Part shown: positions 52,459 through 61,593 of the stretch, piece by piece
Layout of the letters: every line of letters begins with the position of its first letter
Position numbering within the stretch: position 1 is the stretch's first letter
Assembly: GCA_900468625.1 (NCBI GenBank)
Contig: UBUL01000016.1
Span: forward strand, 97,028-161,027
Source: Hyphomicrobiales bacterium
GTDB lineage: Bacteria; Pseudomonadota; Alphaproteobacteria; Rhizobiales; Rhizobiaceae
Reading direction: 5' to 3'
Length of the DNA: 64,000 bases
Notes under the pieces: model-generated
Databases searched by the model: none
What the model saw: the letters and a program-made list of their open reading frames with translations, nothing else
Told to the model about the DNA's origin: nothing
Position numbers and translations under genes: made by a program

Positions 52459-54348
52459 ATGACGACCACCACCGCAGAAATGACCGCCGAGAGCCACGTC
52501 TTCGAGGCCGACGTTGCCCGCCTTCTGCATATGATGGTTCACTCGGTTTATTCGGACAAGGACGTGTTCCTGCGCGAGCTGATCTCGAACGCTGCCGATG
52601 CCTGCGAGAAGCTGCGTTACGAGGCGATCGCTCATCCGGGCCTGCTCGGCAGCGATCCCGACAGCCGCATCCTGCTGACGCTCGATGCCGATGGCGGCAA
52701 GCTTGTCGTCGAAGATAACGGCATCGGCATGAGCCGCGACGAGATGATCGAGGCGCTCGGCACGATCGCACGCTCCGGCACGCGCGCCTTCATGGAGCGC
52801 ATCGAAGCCAACAAGCAGGGCGAGGGCGCACAGCTCATCGGCCAGTTTGGCGTTGGCTTCTATTCCTGTTTCATGGTTGCTGATCGGGTCGATGTCGTCT
52901 CCCGCCGTGCCGGCGCTGATGACGCCTGGCTCTGGTCTTCGGACGGCAAGGGCGGTTACAGTGTCGCGCCTGTCGATGTCAGCGAGGCGCCAGCGCGCGG
53001 TACCCGCATCACGCTGCATCTGATGGAAGATGCCAAGAGCTATGCTTCGCGCTGGAGCGTCGAGCGTATCGTCAAGGAGCAGTCCGGCCATGTCCCCGTG
53101 CCGATCAAGATCGCCGAAAAGCCCGGCGAGGAAGCGACACAGCTCACCGATGGCACCGCGCTCTGGACAAAATCGAAAAACGACATCACGGCCGAGGAAT
53201 ATACCGATTTCTACCGCGGCGTGTCCGGCCAGTATGATGAACCTGCTCTGACGGTGCATTTCCGTGCCGAGGGCCGACATGAATATTCGGCGCTTGCTTT
53301 CGTGCCTGGCTCGCAGCCCTTCGATCTCTTCGATCCGGATCGCAAGGGCCGCATGAAGCTCTACGTGAAGCGCGTCTTCATCACCGATGAAGCCGAATTG
53401 CTGCCGCGCTACCTCCGTTTCGTGCGCGGTCTCGTCGATACGGCCGACCTGCCGCTCAACGTCTCGCGCGAGATGATCCAGGAAAGCCCGATCCTGACGG
53501 CGATCCGTAAAGGTGTGACCAACCGCATCATCACGGCGATCGAGAAGCAGGCGGAGAGCGATCATGACGCCTTCCTGAAGATCTGGGAGAATTTCGGCAG
53601 CCTCATCAAGGAAGGCATCTACGAAGACTTCGAGCGCCGCTCGCAGCTTCTGGCACTCTCGCGCTTCCGTACGACCACTTCGGGCGACGGCTATCGCTCA
53701 CTTGCCGACTACATCAAGGATGCCAAGGAAGGCCAGCAGTCGATCTACTATCTGGTCGGCGGCAGCCTGGAGCAGCTGAAAGCTTCGCCGCAGCTCGAAG
53801 GTTTCCGTGCCCGCGGCATCGAAGTCCTGCTGCTGACGGATTCCGTCGATAGCTTCTGGGTGACGAATGCACCGGAATTCGAAGGCAAGAGCTTCAAGTC
53901 GATCACGCAAGGTTCCGCCGATCTCGCCCAGTTCAAGAAGCAGGATGAGGAAAAGCCGGAAAGCGAAAGCGCCTCGGCCGAAGTGCAGGCCTTCCTCGAT
54001 TACGCCAAGCAGAAACTCGCCGACGAGGTTTCCGACGTGCGTGCTTCGGATCGCCTGATCGAAAGCGCCGTCTGCCTCGTTGCTTCCGAGCAAGGCTATG
54101 ATCGCCAGCTCGAAAAAATCCTGCAGGGGGCTGGCCGGCTGCAGTCCGGCGCCAAGCCGATCCTGGAAGTCAACATGGATCATCCTGTCGTCAGGGCTAT
54201 CGCCGCCAAGGCGGATGCGCCGTCCTTGCGTGACGACGCGGCTTTCCTGCTGCTCGATCAGGCTCGCGTCCTCGATGGCGACAAGCCCGCCGATCCGCGG
54301 GCCTTTGCCGAACGTCTGGCGCGTTTGATGGAAAAAGCGCTTTTGTAG
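52459..54348 (+). CDS. htpG: Molecular chaperone HtpG (Hsp90)
   Basis: A 629-residue bacterial Hsp90, an ATP-dependent cytoplasmic dimeric chaperone. The GHKL ATPase domain (about 15-225) shows ELISNAADACEKLRYEA, DNGIGMSRDE, GTIARSGTRAF and GQFGVGFYS. The middle domain has YLRFVRGLVDTADLPLNVSR, and the C-terminal dimerisation domain ends at residue 629, the usual length, without the MEEVD of eukaryotes. The ATG follows CCAGGAGACTAGACGCAC. It is likely heat-induced and monocistronic. Confidence 0.97.
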   Translation: MTTTTAEMTAESHVFEADVARLLHMMVHSVYSDKDVFLRELISNAADACEKLRYEAIAHPGLLGSDPDSRILLTLDADGGKLVVEDNGIGMSRDEMIEALGTIARSGTRAFMERIEANKQGEGAQLIGQFGVGFYSCFMVADRVDVVSRRAGADDAWLWSSDGKGGYSVAPVDVSEAPARGTRITLHLMEDAKSYASRWSVERIVKEQSGHVPVPIKIAEKPGEEATQLTDGTALWTKSKNDITAEEYTDFYRGVSGQYDEPALTVHFRAEGRHEYSALAFVPGSQPFDLFDPDRKGRMKLYVKRVFITDEAELLPRYLRFVRGLVDTADLPLNVSREMIQESPILTAIRKGVTNRIITAIEKQAESDHDAFLKIWENFGSLIKEGIYEDFERRSQLLALSRFRTTTSGDGYRSLADYIKDAKEGQQSIYYLVGGSLEQLKASPQLEGFRARGIEVLLLTDSVDSFWVTNAPEFEGKSFKSITQGSADLAQFKKQDEEKPESESASAEVQAFLDYAKQKLADEVSDVRASDRLIESAVCLVASEQGYDRQLEKILQGAGRLQSGAKPILEVNMDHPVVRAIAAKADAPSLRDDAAFLLLDQARVLDGDKPADPRAFAERLARLMEKALL

Positions 54349-54357
54349 CAGACCCGG

Positions 54358-54385
54358 TCGGCACGGCTTTGAAAGGTCGTGCCGA
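54358..54385 (+). terminator. Stem-loop after htpG
   Basis: An 8-bp stem (TCGGCACG / CGTGCCGA) with a 12-nt loop begins 10 bases after the htpG stop. No T-tract follows directly. Probable terminator. Confidence 0.5.
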
Positions 54386-54434
54386 ACCGTCCGGCTGAGT
54401 TTGCGGTTGTGGTGGCGCTCGCCGCTAAAAAACT

Positions 54435-54449
54435 TGTCTAAAATTATCA
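54435..54449. promoter_or_regulatory. RirA/IRO-box-like sequence upstream of the siderophore-interacting protein gene
   Basis: TGT-N9-TCA (TGTCTAAAATTATCA) differs by one base from the rhizobial iron-responsive operator TGA-N9-TCA, in an AT-rich stretch about 180 bp before a gene expected to respond to iron. It is suggestive only. Confidence 0.3.
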
Positions 54450-54625
54450 TCTTTTCGTTGCGCGAAGAGAAATCCTCTTTTATAGAGAGGTTCAAATTGG
54501 CCGGGTTTTGCTCGGCCACGTAAGCGTTAACGTCACTCAACGCGTATGATCGAACAGCTCTGCGGCTTCGGTCTGCGCGACTGTGTCCTGCGGATCGAAG
54601 GTCGAAGCGCCTCGAAAGGACATAA

Positions 54626-55399
54626 ATGGACACTCCCCAGACTTCCAATTCAGCTGTTTCCGCTCCCAGGATCGAACGCGTCCGCCATGAGTTGAAGCGC
54701 CGTTCGCTGACGGTGACGGCGATCGAGAGGATCACGCCCGGCATGCTGCGCATACAATTGTCAGGCGACGATCTCTCCGATTTCGTCAGCCTCGCGCCTG
54801 ACGACCACATCAAGGTTCTGGTTCCGGGTGCCGGGGAGGAGATGGAGCGGCGCGACTATACGCCTCGGCGCTACGATACCGATGCCCGGACGCTGGTTCT
54901 CGACTTCGCCATCCATGAGGCCGGACCTGCTACCCAATGGGCGCTTGACGCTGCCGTCGGCGACAGGCTGGAGATTGGCGGTCCTCGCGGCTCTGCCGTT
55001 ATCTCCTCCGACATCGAGAACTGGCTGCTGATCGGCGATGAAACGGCGCTGCCAGCCATCGGCCGCCGCATCGAAGAGGCGGGTGCGGGCATGAATATCA
55101 CGGCGATTGCTGCGGTTGCAGATGTCGCCGAACGCCAGGCGTTTCAAACCGAGGCGAAGCTCGACATGCATTGGGCATATCGGCCGCTTTCGCAAGCAAC
55201 GGACGCATCTGCGCTGATGAATGTCCTGCAGTCGGTCGATCTGCTGCCAGGCACCTTCGTCTGGATTGCTGCGGAAGCTTCCGTCATGCGCGCCTTGCGT
55301 TCCTATCTCGTCGAAGAACGAAGCTATCCGCTGAGCTGGATCAAGGCGTCCGGCTATTGGGTGAAGGGGAAGGCGGATACCACCGAGAAATTCGACTGA
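54626..55399 (+). CDS. Siderophore-interacting flavoprotein (SIP/ViuB family)
   Basis: A 257-residue ferric-siderophore reductase. The FAD-binding beta-barrel (about 25-135) includes HIKVLVPGAGEE and the flavin motif RDYTPRRYD. The NAD(P)H-binding half has NWLLIGDETALPAIGRRIEE and the ending WIAAEASVMRALRSYLVEE, then GYWVKG. It would reduce iron from an imported siderophore in the cytoplasm. The ATG follows GAAAGGACATAA. No siderophore transporter is adjacent, and the gene stands alone. Confidence 0.92.
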   Translation: MDTPQTSNSAVSAPRIERVRHELKRRSLTVTAIERITPGMLRIQLSGDDLSDFVSLAPDDHIKVLVPGAGEEMERRDYTPRRYDTDARTLVLDFAIHEAGPATQWALDAAVGDRLEIGGPRGSAVISSDIENWLLIGDETALPAIGRRIEEAGAGMNITAIAAVADVAERQAFQTEAKLDMHWAYRPLSQATDASALMNVLQSVDLLPGTFVWIAAEASVMRALRSYLVEERSYPLSWIKASGYWVKGKADTTEKFD

Positions 55400-55735
55400 G
55401 CAAACTATGCGGGCGGGCGGGATACCGCCTGCATACGTCGATATGATGGGCAATGCATCTTGCCGGAACTGGCTGCTGCCCCATTTCATGGCGCAATTGT
55501 CCTGCAAATGGACAAGGTATTCTATGGCAAGATTGGATTCACCGAAATCGCATTCCAGGCAGATTTCGACCTCCTGAATTGCGTGGAATCACCGAAGGTC
55601 AGGCAAGGATGATGGTGATGGCCCTGGCCATCGACTATCGCTTTGCTGGTTCCTGGCGCCGAGCGGGAGGTGGCGCCGGGAGCGTCATGTAAACCCCTGC
55701 CGTACGCGACGGCCAATGTTGAGGATCGAAGCAAG
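55400..55735. other. Region between the SIP gene and the type I secretion operon
   Basis: These 336 bases hold no supported gene. A plus-strand stretch at about 55455-55611 reads in one frame like protein (LPELAAAPFHGAIV, then QMDKVFYGKIGFTEIAFQAD). It lacks a start codon and could be a remnant. A 79-codon frame in another register has no start signal. Confidence 0.35.
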
Positions 55736-57475
55736 GTGCTTGCCGTCCCGAAAGACCCGCCGCAGACATTTATCGTGCTGATGCTGTCGGCGCTTCGCAA
55801 AGCTTTCATCGGCATCGCTCTGGCGAGTGCGGCCATCAATGTGCTGGCACTGACGGGTTCCTTCTTCATGCTTCAGGTCTATGATCGGGTCATTCCGAGC
55901 CATAGCCTGCCGACATTGTCTGGTCTCGTCATCATTGTCGTAACCCTTTATCTGTTTCAGGGCGTACTCGAATTCCTGCGTTCCATGCTGCTTGTCCGCA
56001 TCGGCATGTCGCTCGACCAGCGGCTGAACAGGAAAGTCTTTGGCGCACTTCTGTTCCTGCCGACCAAGAAGCAGACATCGGACGATGGCCTGCAATCCGT
56101 TCGTGATCTCGAGCAGATCCGCTCTTTCCTCTCCGGCAGCGGTTCGACCGCGCCGTTCGATCTGCCCTGGGTGCCGTTCTATCTGCTCCTTTGCTTTCTG
56201 TTCCACTTCTGGATCGGCTTCACTGCTTTGTGCGGCGCCTTGTTGCTCGTCAGCATTACCGTGGCTGCCGAGATGCTGTCGCGTCAACCGGCCCTTGAGG
56301 CGGCCAAGTCCTCGGCGGCGCGTCTCGGTTTTGCCCAGGCTGCGCGGCGGAACTGGGAGGCTGCCGTCGCCATGGGGTTTTCCGGCAGGCTTACCGAGAA
56401 ATGGGCAGCAATGAATGATGATTATCTCAGCCATCAGCTGACGGCGAGCACCGTCGTTGGAGCATTGACCATTGCTGCGAAGATCGCGCGTATGATGCTC
56501 CAGTCCGGAGTTCTCGCTGTCGGCGCGATCCTCGTCATTCGCCAGGAAGCGACCGGAGGTATCATCATCGCCAGCTCGATCCTCCTGACACGGGCACTGG
56601 CGCCCGTCGAGCTTGCAATTGCCCAATGGAAGGGCTTTGTTGCCGCTCGCCAAGGCTGGACGCGGCTTGCCAAGCTTCTAGATGCCGCGCCTACCGAACA
56701 GCAGCCATTCGCATTGCCACCGCCGTTACGGGAGCTCAGCGTCGAGAATATCAGCGTTGCGTCTCCGGGCGGCCGGGAGCTTATCCTGCGCAATATCTCG
56801 TTCAGGATAGCGGCGGGGACGGTGCTCGGTATCATCGGCCCGAGCGCATCGGGCAAATCGTCGCTCGCCCGGGCGATTGCCGGGCTGTGGCCGGCCGCCA
56901 TCGGCACGGTGAGGCTCGATCGAGCGGCTCTGTCGCAATGGAATACGGACGAACTGGGACGGCATGTCGGCTATCTGCCACAGGATGTGGACCTCTTCGA
57001 CGGTTCGATCGGCGAGAATATTTCGCGGTTTGCTGCGGACATGCGAACCGACCCGGTCATCGCGGCGGCGAAGGCGGCAGGTGTTTACGACATGATCGTC
57101 AAGCTCTCCGACGGTTTCGATACGAAGATCGGCGAAGGGGGATCGCGTCTTTCGGCCGGCCAGAGGCAGCGCATCGCCTTGGCGAGAGCGCTTTACGACG
57201 ATCCGTTTCTGGTCGTTCTGGACGAGCCGAATTCCAACCTGGATGCGGAGGGAGAAGCAGCCTTGACGGCCGCACTTGCCGGCGTGCGCGAGCGCGGCGG
57301 TATCGCGATCGTCATCGCCCACCGGCCGAGTGCTCTTGCCGCTGCCGATACGGTCATGATCGTTGCCGGTGGCCAGGTCCAGGCATTCGGACCAAAGAAA
57401 GACATCCTCGGCCCGTCGCCGAAGCAGGTCGGAGCGGCCCATCTGGCCGTTGCCGGCGGAGAGACGCACGGATGA
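55736..57475 (+). CDS. prsD: Type I secretion ABC transporter/ATPase (PrsD/PrtD family)
   Basis: A 579-residue exporter half-transporter. Six membrane helices (about residues 10-300; LTGSFFMLQVYDRVIPSHSL is the family hallmark) precede the ATPase domain. Walker A is GPSASGKS at about 368-375, the signature region is LSAGQRQRIALARAL and Walker B LVVLDEPNSNLD. The protein forms the inner-membrane part of a channel that exports RTX proteins. The GTG at 55736 is my choice because it gives the usual PrsD length; the first start in this frame is a TTG at 55643. It overlaps the prsE-like gene by four bases. Confidence 0.88.
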   Translation: MLAVPKDPPQTFIVLMLSALRKAFIGIALASAAINVLALTGSFFMLQVYDRVIPSHSLPTLSGLVIIVVTLYLFQGVLEFLRSMLLVRIGMSLDQRLNRKVFGALLFLPTKKQTSDDGLQSVRDLEQIRSFLSGSGSTAPFDLPWVPFYLLLCFLFHFWIGFTALCGALLLVSITVAAEMLSRQPALEAAKSSAARLGFAQAARRNWEAAVAMGFSGRLTEKWAAMNDDYLSHQLTASTVVGALTIAAKIARMMLQSGVLAVGAILVIRQEATGGIIIASSILLTRALAPVELAIAQWKGFVAARQGWTRLAKLLDAAPTEQQPFALPPPLRELSVENISVASPGGRELILRNISFRIAAGTVLGIIGPSASGKSSLARAIAGLWPAAIGTVRLDRAALSQWNTDELGRHVGYLPQDVDLFDGSIGENISRFAADMRTDPVIAAAKAAGVYDMIVKLSDGFDTKIGEGGSRLSAGQRQRIALARALYDDPFLVVLDEPNSNLDAEGEAALTAALAGVRERGGIAIVIAHRPSALAAADTVMIVAGGQVQAFGPKKDILGPSPKQVGAAHLAVAGGETHG

Positions 57476-58782
57476 ACAGGAAGGCTTCGCCATCGACCGA
57501 ACGGACGATCCGCCACTTGTCGCTGCTGGTGATCTCGGCCATTCTTCTATTGTTCGGCGTCATGGGCGGTCTTGCGACTGCAACCAGGATTGCCGGCGCT
57601 GTAATTGCTCCGGGTACGCTCGTCGTGGACAGCTATGTGAAGCCTGTGAAGCACCTGAAGGGCGGGATCGCCCGGACGATCCTGGTCAAGAACGGCGATC
57701 ATGTCGCGGCTGGTCAGGTGCTCGTCCGGCTAGACGACACACAGACCAGAGCCAATCTCGCCATCGTCCGCAAGCGGCTCAACGAACTTTCCGCACGCAC
57801 GGCGCGTCTGGCAGCCGAACGCGACGGCAGTCAGGATATTGCCTTCCCGGCCGATCTGCTTTCGTCCGCCGGAAATGCGGATGTGGCTTCCATTCTAGCA
57901 GGTGAGCGGCGGCTCTTTCGCGATCGTCAGGCATCGCGCGACGGGCAGAAGTCGCAGCTTCATGAGCGCGTTCAGCAGCTCCATCAGGAGATAGAAGGTC
58001 TTGTTGCGCAGGAAGAGGGCAAGCGGCGCGAGATCGCACTGATCGCCAAGGAGCTTGGCAGCCTGGAAGGCCTGCTCGATCAGGGCATCATTTCGGCGAC
58101 GAAAGTCTACTCGCTGCAGCGGGAAAGCGCCTCGCTGACCGGCGATCTCGGCAACCTCGTCTCGTCCATCGCACAGACCCGCGGCAAGATCGCCGAAACC
58201 GAGCTGCAGATCCTGCAGATCGATGCCGATCATAGTTCGGAGGTCTCCGATCAGCTGCGGCAGGCCGAGAGCGATAGCGGCCAATTTTCCGAGCGCCTGA
58301 TCGCGGCCGAGGACGATTTGAAACGGATCGACATCAAGGCGCCTCAGGCAGGTATTGTCGACCAGCTGAGCATCCATGCCGAAGGGGCCGTCATCTCACC
58401 GGCAGAGGCGATCCTGCAGATCGTCCCGGACAAGGACGCGCTGGTCGCCGAGCTGAAACTTGCGCCGCAGGATATCGATCAGATTACCGTGGGGCAGGCG
58501 GTATCCTTGCGCTTTCCCGCTTTCAATCAGCGGATCACGCCGGAATTGAACGGGCATGTCGATACCATCTCGGCGGATCTTGCGACTGACCAACGCTCGG
58601 GCCAGAGCTACTATGTCGTGCGGGCAAAGGTGGCGAAGCCGGAATGGGAGCGGCTGGGGCAGCTTACGCCGCTGCCCGGCATGCCTGTGGAAGCCTTCCT
58701 GCAGACGGGAGAGAGAAGCGTCCTTGCCTATCTGACGAAGCCGATGACCGACCAGATCAGGCGGGCGTTCAGGGAGAAGTAA
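57472..58782 (+). CDS. prsE: Type I secretion membrane-fusion protein (PrsE/HlyD family)
   Basis: A 436-residue adaptor protein. One N-terminal membrane anchor (LSLLVISAILLLFGVMGGLA) precedes a lipoyl/barrel half (VKPVKHLKGGIARTILVKNG), a long coiled-coil hairpin (about 110-280, GQKSQLHERVQQLHQEIEGL) and the HlyD C-terminus (ILQIVPDKDALVAELKLAPQ, then TPLPGMPVEAFLQTGERS). It links the inner-membrane ATPase to an outer-membrane TolC-like channel, which is not encoded here. ATGA overlap with prsD. Confidence 0.9.
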   Translation: MNRKASPSTERTIRHLSLLVISAILLLFGVMGGLATATRIAGAVIAPGTLVVDSYVKPVKHLKGGIARTILVKNGDHVAAGQVLVRLDDTQTRANLAIVRKRLNELSARTARLAAERDGSQDIAFPADLLSSAGNADVASILAGERRLFRDRQASRDGQKSQLHERVQQLHQEIEGLVAQEEGKRREIALIAKELGSLEGLLDQGIISATKVYSLQRESASLTGDLGNLVSSIAQTRGKIAETELQILQIDADHSSEVSDQLRQAESDSGQFSERLIAAEDDLKRIDIKAPQAGIVDQLSIHAEGAVISPAEAILQIVPDKDALVAELKLAPQDIDQITVGQAVSLRFPAFNQRITPELNGHVDTISADLATDQRSGQSYYVVRAKVAKPEWERLGQLTPLPGMPVEAFLQTGERSVLAYLTKPMTDQIRRAFREK

Positions 58783-59008
58783 AGCGTGGCACGCAAGAAT
58801 ATGCGGCGGTTTTGCGATAACGGCATGCGAGAAACACAAGCTTGAAGTGCACAGAACGACTCTGAAAAGATCACGCCCCCCGCGTCGATTGCGATGCTGC
58901 TGCGGAACAGGCGCGCGCCTCTGCCGGCTTTGAAGATCAGACACGGTATATGCGCCTCGGAAGGATTCCGTCCGAAGCGCCTGTTTCGGTTCAAGTGTGC
59001 TTCCTTAG

Positions 59009-60445
59009 TCAGATATGCCAATCCGTCGTATGCGTGGATTGGGACGAAGCGGCGAGCTGGGCGGCGTGATCGTCCAGGGAATAGGCCTTGATATAGTCGA
59101 TTTTCATCTCCGATCCGTTCGGCAATCCGTCCGTCGGCGTGCCCGCCACGCCGCCGACGGCGAGATCGACCAGCATGTACATCGGGCCGTGCATGTCGGC
59201 GGGCGTATCGGCATGGGCAACGGCAACATCGTCGAAATACCAGACGATCTGATCCTTGTCCCAGAGTACGCCGTAGTTGTGGAAGCCGTCGGTACTGGGC
59301 ACTTGGACAGGAATGGACGTCTTCGTATGCTCGCCGGTGGCGTTCGAATGCACCGTAACATTGACGGTGGTCGGATCTTGCCCGCGCATCTCCACCACGT
59401 CGAGTTCCGGCGGCCAGGAGCCATCCTCGGGCAGCAGCCAGAAAGCCGGCCAGACTCCTTGGTTGTGTGGCATCTCCGCCCGCATTTCGAAATAGCCGTA
59501 GGTCTGCGAAAAGGTGGAATGGGTCGTCAGAATACCTGACGTATAATCATGGTTATCCACGATCGATTTCAATGCATCCGGTGTCTGCTTCGCCGTAATC
59601 GTCAGGATGCCGTCGGAGACGGAAAACGGGTTTGCGGATGCCGTCGGCGCATAGGACGGGTTGATGTACCATTGCAGCTCGTCATTCAGGCTGCTGCCTT
59701 TGTCCGGTGCCCAGGAGTATTTCGCATCCCACGTGCCCTGTGTTCCCTCATGCAGTGAAAGCGTGTTGAAGTCGTCCGAAAAGGTCTGCGTTAGCGACGA
59801 CCTGTCGAGCCCGAGCTGGAACTGATCCGCGTGAAGGTCGGAGACGGTCTTGTTGGCAAAGACAAGGCTTTCGCCGTTGCCGAGATCGAGCCGGACATTG
59901 GCGCCCTCCTGCGTGGAATGGCTGACGACCTGATCGAACGAAGTCAGGCCATATTGGTTGAGCCTGACCTTGTCGTCATCGCTGAAATCGGTGATGAGAT
60001 CGCTGCCGTTGCCCTTGCTGACGATGAACGTATCGGCGCCGCCGCCGCCGGTCAGTACGTCGTTGCCGGGGCCGCCATCGATCGTCTGGCTGCCGCTGCC
60101 GCCGGTGATGATATTGTCGGCGTCGTTGCCGTAGGCATGGCGATTGTCGCCCGTGACGGTGAGGTTTTCGAAATTGGCCGGCAGCGTATAGTCCATCCAG
60201 GTATTGATGGTATCGATGCCGGCATTGGGTGCCTCATAGGCATGATTGAGGTTGGAATAGAGATAGTAGATGTCGTCGCCGGTGCCGCCCATCATCGTCA
60301 CGTTGACGGAGGCGTCACCCCACATCGAATCATTGCCGGCGGTGCCATAGAGCACCGGTCCGGAGCCGGTGGCGGAAAAGAACCCTGTCGACGTGTCACT
60401 ATAATAAAGTGGTTGTCCAAGAGCGTTCAAAACTGAATTGGGCAT
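59009..60445 (-). CDS. RTX-type secreted GH16 endoglycanase (ExsH/PlyA-like)
   Basis: A 478-residue extracellular glycanase. Residues about 30-160 carry calcium-binding RTX nonapeptide repeats (GTAGNDSMWGD, GGTGDDIYYL, DGGPGNDVLTGGGGADTF). From about 230 a GH16 beta-sandwich follows, with catalytic ELDVVE at 347-352 and the GVWPAFWLLPEDGSWPPELD approach. There is no Sec signal peptide. It is convergent with the prsDE-type exporter genes, its likely route out. The closest described role is cleavage of exopolysaccharide such as succinoglycan. The ATG at 60445 follows AGGAAGAGGTTTCTC. Confidence 0.92.
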   Translation of the reverse strand: MPNSVLNALGQPLYYSDTSTGFFSATGSGPVLYGTAGNDSMWGDASVNVTMMGGTGDDIYYLYSNLNHAYEAPNAGIDTINTWMDYTLPANFENLTVTGDNRHAYGNDADNIITGGSGSQTIDGGPGNDVLTGGGGADTFIVSKGNGSDLITDFSDDDKVRLNQYGLTSFDQVVSHSTQEGANVRLDLGNGESLVFANKTVSDLHADQFQLGLDRSSLTQTFSDDFNTLSLHEGTQGTWDAKYSWAPDKGSSLNDELQWYINPSYAPTASANPFSVSDGILTITAKQTPDALKSIVDNHDYTSGILTTHSTFSQTYGYFEMRAEMPHNQGVWPAFWLLPEDGSWPPELDVVEMRGQDPTTVNVTVHSNATGEHTKTSIPVQVPSTDGFHNYGVLWDKDQIVWYFDDVAVAHADTPADMHGPMYMLVDLAVGGVAGTPTDGLPNGSEMKIDYIKAYSLDDHAAQLAASSQSTHTTDWHI

Positions 60446-60746
60446 GAGAAACCTCTTCCTTCGTGCCGGACGACCTCCTCCCAGACCTAATATTTCTCCC
60501 CGCTTATGTGCACCAGATAGCGTGCTTCGTTCTTCTGGCCAGTGCCTTTGGACAAAGTTTTTCACCATGCCTCCGAAGCCGAAGGCTGAGCGCATTCGCG
60601 GCCCAAACGGCGTGATCCAGATCAGAGCCAGGAAAGAGATTTCCCGATTTTCCCATAACGAGAGATGGCTGTTTCTTTTAATCTACTATTTTTATGGACA
60701 ATATTCGCATTATCGAAAACGCATGTGATCTTCGGAAGGGATGAGA

Positions 60747-61307
60747 ATGAGCACCCCCAAACTCGTCGGCATTGCCGGCAGCTTCAATCGGCCATCCAAG
60801 ACCTACGCACTGGTCCGGACCGTCGTCGGTCTGGCTGCCGATCGCTATGGCTTTGCAAGCAGCATCTACGACTTGCAGGATGTCGGCGCGTCCCTCGGTG
60901 CCGCGCAGTGGCGCAGCGAGCTCGACGATCAAGCGGAAGCCGTAATTGACGAGATCGTGTCGGCCGACGCCCTCGTCATCGGTTCTCCGACCTTCAAGGG
61001 CTCCTATCCCGGGCTTTTCAAGCATCTGATCGATCTCATCGATCCGCACGAGCTGCGCGCCAAGCCGATCGTCATCACGGCGACCGGCGGCGGAGACAGG
61101 CATGCGCTGATGGTCGAGCATCAGCTCCGGCCACTCTTCGGGTTCTTCATGGCGCATACCCTGCCGACCGCAGTCTACGCATCGGATCGCGATTTTACCG
61201 ACTACAAGGTTTCGTCGGAGCCGCTCGCAAGCCGGATTCACGAGGTCGTCGGTGAACTCGCGGCTTTCTTTCCGCATCCGGTACCGGTGCTCGCGGCTGC
61301 GGAATGA
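60747..61307 (+). CDS. NADPH-dependent FMN reductase (SsuE/MsuE type)
   Basis: A 186-residue flavodoxin-fold reductase. The FMN-phosphate loop is GSFNRPSKT near residue 9, followed by the FMN-ring site GSPTFKGSYPGLFKHLIDL and ATGGGDRHALMVEHQLRPLF. It would supply FMNH2 to a two-component monooxygenase such as an alkanesulfonate or methanesulfonate oxygenase, or reduce quinones. The ATG at 60747 is preferred because GGAAGGG lies 6 bases before it, whereas it touches the upstream ATG. It leads a short plus-strand group with a small peptide, an alpha/beta hydrolase and a peroxiredoxin. Confidence 0.9.
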   Translation: MSTPKLVGIAGSFNRPSKTYALVRTVVGLAADRYGFASSIYDLQDVGASLGAAQWRSELDDQAEAVIDEIVSADALVIGSPTFKGSYPGLFKHLIDLIDPHELRAKPIVITATGGGDRHALMVEHQLRPLFGFFMAHTLPTAVYASDRDFTDYKVSSEPLASRIHEVVGELAAFFPHPVPVLAAAE

Positions 61308-61358
61308 CGGAAGACGGTGTTTGAACACCCAGGATTTGTCAACGGAATGGAGGCTCAT

Positions 61359-61529
61359 ATGAAATGGAATGTCATCAGCCGTCTGAAGACGATGTTTGCC
61401 GGCGCGGCATCGCAGAAGGTGGATATTCGCAGCAGGCCTGCCGATCGTCTCGGGTCTGTCGAGCAGGAGCCTTCCGCCCGCGACTACGAGATCTATTATT
61501 GGTGCTCGACGCCGGCGCCCTGGTATTGA
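61359..61529 (+). CDS. Short 56-residue peptide with aromatic, Cys- and Pro-containing C-terminus
   Basis: A small gene with a strong start: ATG at 61359 preceded by AATGGAGGCTCAT. The product begins MKWNVISRLKTMFAGAASQK and passes through a hydrophilic middle (RSRPADRLGSVEQEPS). Its last 15 residues are ARDYEIYYWCSTPAP plus WY, with four Tyr, two Trp, one Cys and two Pro in the final fifteen or so. It sits 51 bp after the FMN-reductase gene and 64 bp before the hydrolase gene. The leader-plus-core look resembles precursors of modified peptides, but no known maturase is adjacent. I do not recognise the family. Confidence 0.6.
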   Translation: MKWNVISRLKTMFAGAASQKVDIRSRPADRLGSVEQEPSARDYEIYYWCSTPAPWY

Positions 61530-61593
61530 GGGGGACGCCCTTGATCTCCCATCGCGAGTCGAGCCTTTCGTCACCATTCGTCGCGAGGCTGCC

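Noticed and set aside
52432..53565. Minus-strand 377-codon frame opposite htpG
   Set aside because: Antisense to the highly conserved htpG coding sequence, with no supporting motif or start signal.
55453..55692. 79-codon plus-strand frame before the type I secretion ATPase
   Set aside because: No ribosome binding site, and a different register in the same place looks more protein-like yet has no start, so neither is called as a gene.
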